In this document: piece by piece, positions 16,676 to 24,938 of the stretch
Layout: each line of letters begins with the position of its first letter
Position numbering within the stretch: position 1 is the first letter of the stretch
NCBI RefSeq assembly: GCF_003934165.1
Contig: NZ_RKST01000020.1
Span: 36,782 to 100,781 of the forward strand
Reading direction: 5' to 3'
DNA length: 64,000 nt
Source: Borborobacter arsenicus
Lineage (GTDB): Bacteria > Pseudomonadota > Alphaproteobacteria > Rhizobiales > Rhizobiaceae
The notes under the pieces: generated by a model
The model's database searches: none
Seen by the model: the letters and a program-made list of their open reading frames with translations, nothing else
What the model was told of the DNA's origin: nothing
Position numbers and translations under genes: made by a program

Positions 16676-17179
16676 ATGGCCATCAAGGACATCCACTCAT
16701 ACATCGACAAGCACGGCCTTGTCCAAACCGACGATTCCGAAGTCGAGAAGCCGATCTATCGCAGGCCGGGTTTTGACGGCGTTCGCAGCCTGTTGGCCAT
16801 AGAGGAAGAGTTGAGTCGCTACCTGCGCGAACGACGCGATGCGCAGAACCTGAATCGCGAGCAGGTCGGCATGATGGTCGGGCTTCATCACGAGATTTAT
16901 GCACGGCATGAGCGAGCCGGAGCCAAGCTCAGGGTGACCCGGCTGCTCCATCTCGCCGAACTGCTGGATTTCTCCCCGATCGAAGCAATCTATGCGGCGG
17001 CTCCGAAGTTTTTCGGTGAGAGCGAGCAGGAGGCCGAGGTCAAGTTCAAGCTGGTGATGCGAATGCTGAACTTGCCAGCGTCAACGGCAGAAAACCTTCT
17101 TATGCTTGTCGAGGGTTTGTCGCCGAATCGCGGCGCCGAGGACGGGCCCAAGCAGACAGATAAGAAGCGTCGGGGCTGA
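16676..17179 (+). CDS. XRE-family HTH regulator (167 aa)
   Basis: A helix-turn-helix of the Cro/C1 type lies at about residues 45-105 (LSRYLRERRDAQNLNREQVG, then MMVGLHHEIYARHERAGAKL). It is flanked by an N-terminal arm and a C-terminal helical part (EVKFKLVMRMLNLPASTAEN). The gene is on the same strand as the ParA/RHH pair but 165 bases downstream, so it may have its own promoter. It probably regulates the plasmid or mobile-element genes; its target is unknown. No ribosome binding site of good quality is visible upstream of the ATG. Confidence 0.75.
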   Translation: MAIKDIHSYIDKHGLVQTDDSEVEKPIYRRPGFDGVRSLLAIEEELSRYLRERRDAQNLNREQVGMMVGLHHEIYARHERAGAKLRVTRLLHLAELLDFSPIEAIYAAAPKFFGESEQEAEVKFKLVMRMLNLPASTAENLLMLVEGLSPNRGAEDGPKQTDKKRRG

Positions 17180-17639
17180 CGCTGCGTTCGTCCCAAGGGG
17201 CGGTCGGGGTCGTCACAGCCGGTGAAATATTGCCATCCTGCCTGAGCTTCCTGCTTTGAATAGCAGACCCACTCAACGCCGAACCGCGTGCCGCTCTGAC
17301 CAACCGATCAGCGCATTGAATCAATTGGGCCGGATCGATTCATAGAACTCGTTGGACCTAACCTCTCCGCTTAGCGAGAATCACGTGTCGGCAACGCCAA
17401 GCCTGTTTGGCGACATCTGCCTTGTGCGCCGGATCGTTGATCGGTGGGGGTCTCTCGATTATGCGGCTACTCAGGACTACAGATATCGCAGAACAGCGCC
17501 AAGCAGGGCGTCATGCGGCGCTGTTGCCCTCCTTCGCTTTGTCATTGGCAAACCGCGCAGCAACCCTTTTGGGCAGCAACCTGAAGTCCTAACGCTTGGC
17601 GAGGGCTGTCGCATGCGGTTCGTCAAGCGTTTCACATCG
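17180..17639. other. Intergenic region with a possible WGR-domain fragment
   Basis: No intact gene. On the plus strand near 17384-17450 the frame reads TPSLFGDICLVRR and then RWGS, resembling the start of small WGR-domain proteins common on rhizobial plasmids (LFGxxxLVRRWGRIG). The continuation is not family-like, so this would be a broken remnant. The rest looks non-coding. Confidence 0.35.
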
Positions 17640-17780
17640 TTAACCGTAGAGCCATAAAGCAAGATCGTCGCCGCTTTCGTCGGGAAATGTTTTGTACGAA
17701 TTTGGGCGAAGCGGCGGATCGAAGTCGATTGTGGCGTCTTGCGGGCCTGCGATTGTGACGATGATGGCATAGCAGCTCAT
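17640..17780 (-). CDS. Possible small protein downstream of the DUF736 gene (46 aa)
   Basis: Short minus-strand frame starting MSCYAIIVTIAGPQDATIDF and ending DDLALWLYG. It lies 65 bases after the DUF736 gene in the same direction, with a weak purine-rich site before the ATG. Composition is protein-like (acidic, strand-forming), but I recognise no family. It could equally be a chance frame. Confidence 0.3.
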   Translation of the reverse strand: MSCYAIIVTIAGPQDATIDFDPPLRPNSYKTFPDESGDDLALWLYG

Positions 17781-17845
17781 GAAAGCCTGCCGATAGTGTA
17801 GGACAGAAAGAGGGCCGACCCCTCGCAGGGCCGGCCCATCGTGGT

Positions 17846-18169
17846 TCAATCCGGGTTGTTCCAGAGGATCACCTTCCTGTTCTCTTCGCCACCAGGTGCG
17901 GGAGCGAGGTTACCAAAGATCACGCCTATCTCGGGGGCTTCGAGCTTGACCGAGAGCGTCTCCTTGCCAGTGCGCTGCGAGGTCCGCCACCAGCCCGCGC
18001 CGATCTCGAAGCCGGTGCGCTTGTTCACGATGCGGTAGTCGGGGGCGTCCTCGTGGGACTTGTTGGCGTTCGGAAGAAGAGTGATCGGAGCGTTGACCCG
18101 CAGCGTGGCAAACACGCCTTCCATTGAGCCGTCGGCCTTGGCGGTAAGGTTTGCGATCGTGGTGGCCAT
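17846..18169 (-). CDS. DUF736 family protein (107 aa)
   Basis: Matches the DUF736 family, a small soluble protein nearly always encoded on plasmids and integrative elements of Rhizobiales. It starts MATTIANLTAKADGSMEGVF and contains APDYRIVNKRTGFEIGAGWW and LSVKLEAPEIGVIFGNLAP. Biochemical function is unknown. Ribosome binding site GGAG about 8 bases before the ATG. A 135-bp nested palindrome begins 71 bases upstream of its start codon, where regulatory DNA would be expected. Confidence 0.9.
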   Translation of the reverse strand: MATTIANLTAKADGSMEGVFATLRVNAPITLLPNANKSHEDAPDYRIVNKRTGFEIGAGWWRTSQRTGKETLSVKLEAPEIGVIFGNLAPAPGGEENRKVILWNNPD

Positions 18170-18240
18170 GATACTTCTCCTTCGGTTGCATCGGGACCAT
18201 TCCCGATGTCGGCGAAGGAGAGGGCCGTCCTGCTGCGGTC

Positions 18241-18375
18241 ACTCGACACAAATTCTGGAAAATTCTATTTGCCGAAACAAGCGGGCCGCACTTTCCAGGG
18301 CCCCGCTTGCGGGAAGGAAAGTGTCTGACCCGCAATTGGAAACATAAATCGAATCTTCCTGAATTTTTGTCGAGT
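18241..18375. repeat. 135-bp nested imperfect palindrome
   Basis: Outer arms 18241-18270 and 18346-18375 are inverted repeats matching at 26 of 30 positions (start ACTCGACA). Inside are GCGGG/CCCGC (18281-18285 with 18329-18333), CACTTTCC/GGAAAGTG (18289-18296 with 18316-18323) and a tip CCCGC-TT-GCGGG (18302-18313). All share one centre near 18308, so the whole can fold into a single long hairpin or cruciform. No flanking target duplication is seen. It may be a MITE-like element, a structured plasmid site, or an operator for the DUF736 gene. Confidence 0.75.
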
Positions 18376-19066
18376 GTACCCCAAACGGGGTTGACCGCAT
18401 AAGGCAGGCGGTCCTCTACAAAGGCGACATGACACGGGATTGGTCCGGAAGCGAGCGAAGGCGACACACATCAGGCTTCCCGATCGGACACATCGCCGCC
18501 AAACGCCTGGACTGTAAGAATGCGAGGCTACGCTCCGCGTCACTGCCCATCATTGCAGCTGCAGATATCAACAGGTCGTGCGCGAACGGTTCCGGTTGTC
18601 TGCATGGCTACCAGGCGTCCGCATCGAGACCCGCCTGCGGCGGGCGGATGGCCTCACAACGATCCGGGAGGAACACGCCACATCGGGCACGAAACGCCCT
18701 AATAGGGCCTTCAACGTTGGAAATCTGTTCACACGCGCATTGGTGCGGGAAAGCGAGCCATCCTCCGAATAACCCCCAAGTGGCCCAAGCCACGCCGGGC
18801 GTTGCGGGGGCTGGATTTCATCCGGGCAGACCGGCGGCATGGATGTCGCTGAGCACACGCGAGAAACGCCCGACAGCCGGCTTCGGCAACCGCCGCATGG
18901 CGATCCGCCTTTGTCGATCTCCATAATATCCATACCTTCCAGATTTATGGGAAAACGGTGCTCACCAGGTTGTGTGAAAACGCCATGCGGGGAAACCCGC
19001 ATGGCGTCTCCCATGAATGGGTGGCGTGACTTGACCCCTTCCTACCCATCCTGTTCACATGCGGCA
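18376..19066. other. Region upstream of the pRiA4b ORF-3-like fragment; no gene seen apart from a terminator
   Basis: Several open frames overlap on both strands, but none has a ribosome binding site, sensible composition or a family. A strong hairpin near 18980-19007 is listed separately. The stretch probably consists of decayed plasmid sequence. Confidence 0.4.
18980..19007 (-). terminator. Rho-independent terminator-like hairpin
   Basis: Perfect 12-bp stem ACGCCATGCGGG / CCCGCATGGCGT with a four-base GAAA loop. Read on the minus strand it is followed by TTTTCACAC, so it best fits termination of leftward transcripts, such as those from the DUF2493 operon. The very stable stem makes some RNA role likely. 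Confidence 0.5.
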
Positions 19067-19440
19067 ATGTTCAAAGCCATCAATGCCGTACAGATTCATG
19101 CCTCGCTGGATGAGATTGAGCCGGAGGTCTGGCGTCGGCTGGTTTTGCCGGCGAACTGGAATCTCGAGCAACTGCACCTTGCCATCCAGGCGGCGTTCAA
19201 TTGGTGGAATTACCATCTTCACGAGTTCCGGATTGGAGGACTGCGCTACGGCGATATAGAGTTGTTGACCGAAGATGCCTTTGACGATGATCCTCGCGTC
19301 TTCAGTTTCCGAGACGTTCATCTTCGCGACTTCGAACAGGGTGCCACCTTCAGCTATCTCTATGATTTCGGCGATAGCTGGCGCCACACGATCCTAGTCG
19401 AAGGGCGCGACCGGTGTGAACCGAACGCGCCCTCATGCCT
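19067..19440 (+). pseudogene. Plasmid pRiA4b ORF-3-like (IS1096 TnpR-like) protein, 3'-truncated
   Basis: Starts MFKAINAVQIHASLDEIEPE and continues VWRRLVLPANWNLEQLHLAI, FNWWNYHLHEFRIGGLRYGD and FSYLYDFGDSWRHTILVEGR. This is the typical first two-thirds of the pRiA4b ORF-3 family. Recognisable similarity ends around 19400-19440; the frame then runs antisense through the 3' end of the DUF2493 gene. The family's C-terminal part (Cys/Pro-rich, ending the fold) is missing. It looks truncated by a recombination joining it to the DUF2493 gene. Function of the family is unknown. Confidence 0.6.
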
Positions 19441-19481
19441 GCGCCTCAGATCAGAGTCGCAGGCGTTTTTGACACAGGCTG

Positions 19482-20423
19482 TCACGCGCCGTCTCCTCCA
19501 AACCGCCAGACCGGGATGCCGAGACGGTGTGCCTTGTCGGCGAGATTGCCAGTGATGCCGGAGCCCGGAAATATGATGACGCCGCTCGGCATGACCGAGA
19601 GCAGGTCGTCATTGCGGCGGAACGGAGCCGCCTTGGCGTGCTTCGTCCAGTCGGGCTTGAAGGCAATCTGCGTGACTTTGCGGGCTTGCGCCCAGCAGGC
19701 AGCGATGCGCTCCGCACCTTTCGGAGAACCGCCGTGCAGCAGGACCATATCGGGGAACTTGGTCCGTGCGCGATCGAGCGCGTTCCAGATCGCTTCGTGA
19801 TCATTGTAGTCGATGCCGCCACCGAAGGCGATCTTGGTGCCCGTGGGAATGAGCACCTCGGTCTCGGCGCGGCGGCGGGCAGACAGAAAATCTCTGGAGT
19901 CGATCACGGCCGCCGTCATGTTGGCGTGATTGACCTTGGATCCGGTACGCGGCCGCCATGCCGTTCCGGTCTGCGCCTCAAACAGGTCGGCCGCATGGTC
20001 GCGCATAAACTCGAAGGCATTGCGCCGCTCCAGAAGCGTGATGCCCTCTGCGACCAGGCGCTCGAGCTCGACGCTCTTCACCTCACTTCCGTCCTGCTCC
20101 TGCTGGCCGGTGCGCTGCGCGTCCTCGTTGCGCTGCAACTCGCGCTGTATGCGCTCGCCAGCACGGTGGAACAGATTGACTGTCGACCACAGCAAGTCTT
20201 CAAGATCAGGCTCCAGTCTCGTGTCACCCAGCATCTCGAACAGGACGTCAAAAATTGTGGTCAGCGCTGACTGGACGGCCGACTCCTCGGGCAGCGGCCG
20301 TCGGTCGGGTTCGCCCTGGAAGGGGCGATGGCCGTAAAGCTGCATCTCGTAGATGATGCGGTCGGTGGGGGAAGACACGTGGTCGGGCTCGAAGGCATCG
20401 TCGAGGGGAAGCGAAAGGTTCAT
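19482..20423 (-). CDS. DUF2493 family protein (313 aa)
   Basis: Plasmid-type protein with a C-terminal DUF2493 domain (SLOG-like, possible nucleotide ligand binding): ILIPTGTK-type strand, then FPDMVLLHGGSPKGAERIAA, QIAFKPDWTKHAKAAPFRRN and MPSGVIIFPGSGITGNLADK. The N-terminal 150 residues are helical (TTIFDVLFEMLGDTRLEPDL). Ribosome binding site GGAAGGAG before the ATG. It follows the Toprim gene on the same strand after 319 bases containing an inverted repeat. SLOG proteins often bind NAD- or nucleotide-derived signals; that is a family-level hint only. Confidence 0.85.
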   Translation of the reverse strand: MNLSLPLDDAFEPDHVSSPTDRIIYEMQLYGHRPFQGEPDRRPLPEESAVQSALTTIFDVLFEMLGDTRLEPDLEDLLWSTVNLFHRAGERIQRELQRNEDAQRTGQQEQDGSEVKSVELERLVAEGITLLERRNAFEFMRDHAADLFEAQTGTAWRPRTGSKVNHANMTAAVIDSRDFLSARRRAETEVLIPTGTKIAFGGGIDYNDHEAIWNALDRARTKFPDMVLLHGGSPKGAERIAACWAQARKVTQIAFKPDWTKHAKAAPFRRNDDLLSVMPSGVIIFPGSGITGNLADKAHRLGIPVWRFGGDGA

Positions 20424-20742
20424 GATGATCTCCTTCCTGTTGGGGCCGCGCCTCTCGCGGCCTGACGGCGGTCCCTGCCATGCGCAGGCGGGCCGGAACC
20501 GCGGCGCTCAGCGCCGCGGCCCAGCGCAGCGCCGGGCGGCCGAAGGCAGGCTTTTTGCTGCGCGAGGAGCGCTGGCTTTGCCGGCGCGGGGAAAAAACCT
20601 GCCTTCGGCTGCTGGAGGCCCGCCGGCCGAATGGTAAGGGCGCCTTCCGGCAGGCCCGCAGGAGCGCTCAACAGGACGGTGGCTGGGACCTGCCTCCCCT
20701 ACCACGCTGCAGCGTACCCGCTTCGCTTTCCTCTGCCTGCTA
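20424..20742 (-). repeat. Gap with an 18-bp inverted repeat (arms 20539-20556 and 20592-20609)
   Basis: Between the Toprim and DUF2493 genes the sequence GCCGAAGGCAGGCTTTTT faces its near-perfect inverse (17 of 18) across a 35-base GC-rich spacer. On either strand an arm ends in a T or A run, so the structure could terminate transcription both ways. Alternatively it is a repetitive extragenic palindrome. No gene is seen in this 319-base gap. Confidence 0.55.
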
Positions 20743-21780
20743 TCACGCAGCCAGAAAGGTCAGCGTATCTTCCGGCGCGAGTTGCGGCCTGAGATGAGCC
20801 TTGACGCGGTCCGGCCCGAGCCGGCGCAAGTCATCGTTGAAGTCGCCAAGTTCGGGGGTAAGGACGAGTGGTAGGATCCCGAGCGCCTGCGCGCGACGGC
20901 TCAGTGCTTCGATACCGTGTCGGCCGGCTGCATCGGCGTCGGCTGCAATGTAGAGGCGCAGGCAGCCGCCTGGGAGATGGAAAGCAGCAAGATGATTTGC
21001 GGTCAGCGCGGAGACCATCGGCATGCCCGGCATTGCAACGACAAGCGACAGCATGCTTTCAAGGCCTTCGCCGGCGGCCATGACCGGCACGGGCCCGTGA
21101 ACAGGAAAGTGAAAGCGCACGGCATTGCCGAGCAGGCCACCGAGTGCACGACGGGGAGTATCGACGTTCGCCTTGCCGTCGCCATCCGGGTCGAGCCATG
21201 TACGATGCACGCCGGTGATCGCTCCAACTGGATCAGTGACGGCTGCGATCAGGGCGGGATAGTTCGTTGTGCGCCCGGTCACGAGATCGCGGTAGTAGCA
21301 AGACGGATGAAAGCGTAGCGACGGGTGCAACGACGCCTGCAAAATGGCGCGCCGCCGCAAATAGCTGTCAGCAAGCGTACCGGCCAGAGGCTGCGTCATG
21401 CGCAGCAGGCGTCTTGCCCGTTCGGCGGCTGGTCTGCCGGCCGGCGGATAATCCAGGGCGTCGCCCTTGCGGGGCGGCGCGGACTCGGGCTGACATTCGC
21501 TCAGGAAACGCCGGGCTTCATCGGCGATATCGCGGAAATCGACAAGGCCGCAGGTCTCCCGCACAAGATCCAGCAGGTCACCATACTGGCCGGTCGCTGC
21601 ATCCGTCCACCTGCCCTTGCGGGGACCGACCAGATGCACATAGAGCGAGCGACCCTCGCTGTTGGCGACATCGCCGGCGACCCAGTAATTGCCGGCGCGC
21701 CGGCCGGCAGAGAGATAATGTCGGCAGACCGCCTCGGCATCGCACGCGAGACGATCCGCCAGTTCCGAGGCGGTGAGCAT
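20743..21780 (-). CDS. Toprim-domain primase-like protein (345 aa)
   Basis: Plasmid-type protein with an N-terminal primase-like zinc-less module (SEGRSLYVHLVGPRKGRWTD, then AATGQYGDLLDLVRETCGL) and a C-terminal Toprim domain (MAAGEGLESMLSLVVAMPGM, LRLYIAADADAAGRHGIEAL with the Asp-x-Asp). Glu in GEG and DAD correspond to the metal-binding Toprim residues. It is probably involved in plasmid replication or establishment of transferred DNA. The start was chosen at 21780 because GGAGGT lies 5 bases before that ATG; a longer frame to 21870 lacks such a site. Confidence 0.85.
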   Translation of the reverse strand: MLTASELADRLACDAEAVCRHYLSAGRRAGNYWVAGDVANSEGRSLYVHLVGPRKGRWTDAATGQYGDLLDLVRETCGLVDFRDIADEARRFLSECQPESAPPRKGDALDYPPAGRPAAERARRLLRMTQPLAGTLADSYLRRRAILQASLHPSLRFHPSCYYRDLVTGRTTNYPALIAAVTDPVGAITGVHRTWLDPDGDGKANVDTPRRALGGLLGNAVRFHFPVHGPVPVMAAGEGLESMLSLVVAMPGMPMVSALTANHLAAFHLPGGCLRLYIAADADAAGRHGIEALSRRAQALGILPLVLTPELGDFNDDLRRLGPDRVKAHLRPQLAPEDTLTFLAA

Positions 21781-22262
21781 GAAAGTACCTCCGTTATAGC
21801 AGGCTGGTTCCGTCAGTGGGCTCAAGCATGATAGCGACGGCCATGATGTCGGCGCTGCGAGCTGCCCCATCGGGACCTCAGGACATGTTCGTCATGCTCG
21901 TGTGCAAATCGGTTAGGCCCAGTCGAAGAGCGGTAGGAGGGCCATTGGCATCCTGAAGGGAGTGGCTAGACCGGTCACAGAATACGAGAGGAACGGCCGC
22001 CGCGCTCGCGACTGAGGAAGAGATCACATTCATCGGGGGAGCCCTGTCGAGAGCGTAAATGGGGGTACCTCGCCGAACGCTCTCCAAACACGCCAGGCCA
22101 CCTCATCCCGGCCCTTCTCTCACTCTAAGCCTCGCAGCTGTCACAGCGATCTACAACTATTTTTCCTCATTTCTGATGACATGATTCACGTCATGCGTGC
22201 TATGCCCTCTCGGTAAGATTGGCGGAATGTGCGCCCTCGGTCGGAAGACAGGGAGGAAAGAG
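21781..22262. promoter_or_regulatory. Divergent intergenic region between Toprim and DUF1173 genes
   Basis: 482 bases with no supported gene. The part near 22150-22200 is AT-rich, with a small dyad (CATGA/TCATG), and probably contains the DUF1173 promoter. I cannot define -35/-10 boxes reliably. Confidence 0.35.
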
Positions 22263-23453
22263 GTGCGACAATTCAGGATCGGCAGCCGGACGTTAAGCGA
22301 GAACTCTCCGGAATTGAGGCCGCTTCTTCAGCATGCCTACGAGCAACGGCTTCGACCGTTATGCATGTGCAAGGAGCCGCCCGCTCCAATGTATATCGCA
22401 CGCTTGGAGGGGCAATATCTGGTCAAGCGCATGCCGCTGTCAGGGCGCGATCACGATCCTACCTGCCCGTCTTATGAACCGCCTTACGAGCTTTCCGGCC
22501 TCGGGCCGCTGATCGGCACTGCGATCCAGATCGACGCTACGGGAAAAGCTGAGCTGAAGCTGGACTTTCCCTTGACCAAAAGGGGGCCGCGGGCATTGCC
22601 TGGCGCACCTGATGAGCCGTCGGGGCCGAGCATCCACAGCGAAGCGAAGAAGCTGTCGCTGCGGGCCTTGCTTCATTATCTGTGGGAGGCTGGAGAGCTG
22701 ACGGAATGGCGTTCCACCTGGACGGGCAAACGTGGCTGGGGCCGAGTGCGAAACAGCCTTCTCAATGCCGCTTCGCAAATGACCGCGAGCGGCGGCTCCT
22801 TGAACGACATGCTGTTCGTCCCAGAAGTTTTTCGTCCCGAGGACAAGGACGGCATCACCGCCAGGCGCGCGGCTGCACTCAAGGGCGTCCAGGTGATGGG
22901 CCAGGGACCCCGCAGGCTGATGCTGATCGTTGCGGAGGTCAAGGAATTCGCCTCTGCGCGGGAGGGTCACAAGGTCGTGGTGCGGCATCTGCCGTTTCCG
23001 CTGATGGCTGAGGACGGCACGTGGCGACACTTGGCCACAGGCTACGAAGCCGAATTGGAGCTTTGGCGTTCGAACCAGTCCTTCCACCTGATCGTCATCG
23101 CCACGTTTGGCATTTCGACAGCCGGCATCGCCTCGGTCGAGGAGATTGCCTTGATGATCGTCAACGAGCACTGGCTTCCATTTGAGACCGTCGACGAATT
23201 GCGGCTGTTGGAAAGGTTGAGTGTCCTCAAGCGCAAGAGCGTCAAGGGATTACGCTTCAACCTATCACGCGATCAGCCTATCGTGTCGGTGACACTACCG
23301 GAACAAAAGCCTGCACCTGTCGCAATGTTCATCGTTCCTGCAGCAGCCGGCAACGACTACGAGCACGCCATCGCGGAGATGATAGCAGCGAGGCCTGAAA
23401 TAACGCCGTGGATCTGGAGGGTTGGAGACGGGGAAATGCCGAGACTCCCCTGA
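22263..23453 (+). CDS. DUF1173 family protein (396 aa)
   Basis: Resembles DUF1173, a family found on plasmids and integrative elements of alphaproteobacteria. N-terminal VRQFRIGSRTLSENSPELRP is followed by a short Cys pair (RPLCMCKEPP), LPLSGRDHDPTCPSYEPPYE-type text and LSLRALLHYLWEAGELTEWR. A GTG start at 22263 is preferred because GGGAGG sits 6 bases upstream; the frame is open back to 22197. The CxC and later His/Cys residues (RDHDPTCP) could bind zinc. Biochemical role is unknown. It is transcribed opposite to the Toprim gene. Confidence 0.8.
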   Translation: MRQFRIGSRTLSENSPELRPLLQHAYEQRLRPLCMCKEPPAPMYIARLEGQYLVKRMPLSGRDHDPTCPSYEPPYELSGLGPLIGTAIQIDATGKAELKLDFPLTKRGPRALPGAPDEPSGPSIHSEAKKLSLRALLHYLWEAGELTEWRSTWTGKRGWGRVRNSLLNAASQMTASGGSLNDMLFVPEVFRPEDKDGITARRAAALKGVQVMGQGPRRLMLIVAEVKEFASAREGHKVVVRHLPFPLMAEDGTWRHLATGYEAELELWRSNQSFHLIVIATFGISTAGIASVEEIALMIVNEHWLPFETVDELRLLERLSVLKRKSVKGLRFNLSRDQPIVSVTLPEQKPAPVAMFIVPAAAGNDYEHAIAEMIAARPEITPWIWRVGDGEMPRLP

Positions 23454-23630
23454 TATCGGGAACTGGAGGTGTCCTTGCCTGGTTAGGCATTGGCATCCGG
23501 ATCGGTTGACCGAAGGTGATCAACCATCTCGCGCAGATCACCGTCGCAACATCTTTGACGGACTGGAAAATGCCGCCGCCCGGTGAGAAGCCTTGCGACG
23601 GCATCGGATCGGAATAACCGGACCCGGCGC

Positions 23631-24824
23631 TCAGGGTGCGCTTTCAAGCAGCTTCTTCGCCTTGCCTTCCAGTTCAAGCCTTGTGTCTTGATGTGCCTTG
23701 GTACGGGCATGGGCGGTCATGCCCTGTACGAAATCGAAAATGGATTCTGGAGGCCGACCCTCCTCCTGCAAAACGGTCTCAATGATCTTCCCGGTTTCGG
23801 CCTTGGAGAAACCGCGGCGTCGCAGGAAGGAGTCACGATCTTCATCGTTGCGGGCGACGATACGTTCGCGGGCCGCTCGGATACCCGCGATGAAGGGCAC
23901 GGGAGAGGAATTGGCAAAGTTCGCCAGCGCAGGTGCTGCCTCATGGGCAAAACGCTGTGCCGCAAACTTCGAATGCCGGATGGTGATCTCCTCGAAATTC
24001 TCGACACCCCAGAGGTTGCGGTTGCAACACACGGCACGAAGATAGAAGCTCGCGATGCCGAGGGTCTTCGACCCCACCTCGGAGTTCCACGCATAGAACC
24101 CGCGGAAGTAGAGATCCGGCTCGCCGTTCGGGAGGCGGCCGGCCTCAATCGGGTGCGTGTCGTCGACGAGAAACAAAAAGACATCGCGGTCGCTGGCATA
24201 AAGTGTCGTCGTGTCCCTGGTGATGTCGACGAAGGGGTTGTGGGTCATGGTCGACCAGTCGAGAACGCCCGGCACCTTCCAAATCGTGTCGCCCGTCCCA
24301 TTACCGGCAATGCTCATTACAGCACTCACAAGCTCATAGTCCCAGATACGCCCGTATTCGGGACCGGTCACTGCCCGCAGTTCGACGCGGCCATCATCCA
24401 TCTCCAGCGTCTTCACCAGTTCGGCGCGCTGATTGAGAAGGCCGTGCTGAAGATTGATAGTCGCGAGCGGCGCGGGCAACTGGCGCATGTAGGTTGAAGG
24501 AGCGCCGACCAAGCTGCAGAGCTGTCCGTAGCTCCAGTGCGTTGGCGCGAGGGCCTCGCGCTTGCCCGGCACGATTAGGGCGAGGTGCTCGGCATTGTCC
24601 CGCGTGGCTTCCACACGGATCGCTGAGCTTTCCACGGTACGGGCGCGCGAGCGATCGGCCCGGGATTTCACGGCATGATGCAACTCGGAGAGCGACAGAT
24701 AACGCTCGTCGTCGGGACGGGAGAACCATTCGGACGAGACACGGCCCATACACTCGCCGCGCGAGATATCGACCTTGAAGCCAGAGGATACGGGCCGCTG
24801 CGAACTGGAAAGCATGGTGTTCAT
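23631..24824 (-). CDS. DUF932 family protein (397 aa)
   Basis: Family common on rhizobial plasmids and also in phages. Key text: RYLSLSELHHAVKSRADRSR, THWSYGQLCSLVGAPSTYMR, RAVTGPEYGRIWDYELVSAV and FYLRAVCCNRNLWGVENFEE. Function is unknown; sometimes annotated as DUF945. The ATG at 24824 is preceded by AGGAGA with 7-base spacing; the frame extends upstream to 24938 without such a site. It follows the ParB gene on the same strand after 114 bases, which contain a strong hairpin (24848-24880). Confidence 0.85.
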   Translation of the reverse strand: MNTMLSSSQRPVSSGFKVDISRGECMGRVSSEWFSRPDDERYLSLSELHHAVKSRADRSRARTVESSAIRVEATRDNAEHLALIVPGKREALAPTHWSYGQLCSLVGAPSTYMRQLPAPLATINLQHGLLNQRAELVKTLEMDDGRVELRAVTGPEYGRIWDYELVSAVMSIAGNGTGDTIWKVPGVLDWSTMTHNPFVDITRDTTTLYASDRDVFLFLVDDTHPIEAGRLPNGEPDLYFRGFYAWNSEVGSKTLGIASFYLRAVCCNRNLWGVENFEEITIRHSKFAAQRFAHEAAPALANFANSSPVPFIAGIRAARERIVARNDEDRDSFLRRRGFSKAETGKIIETVLQEEGRPPESIFDFVQGMTAHARTKAHQDTRLELEGKAKKLLESAP

Positions 24825-24847
24825 GATAAAGTCTCCTGAAACGAAAG

Positions 24848-24880
24848 AGCCCGGTTGGCCGCTCGTGCGGCAACCGGGCT
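24848..24880 (-). terminator. Hairpin between ParB and DUF932 genes
   Basis: Stem AGCCCGGTTG / CAACCGGGCT extended by GCCGC/GCGGC with one bulge, about 14 pairs with a short loop. On the minus strand it is followed by CTCTTTCGTTT. It could end or attenuate parB transcripts just before the DUF932 ribosome binding site. Confidence 0.5.
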
Positions 24881-24938
24881 GGTGGGATAAAAGATGACCC
24901 GGCGCTGGGCCGGGCCCTGGTTGAGCGTCAGTCGTCAT

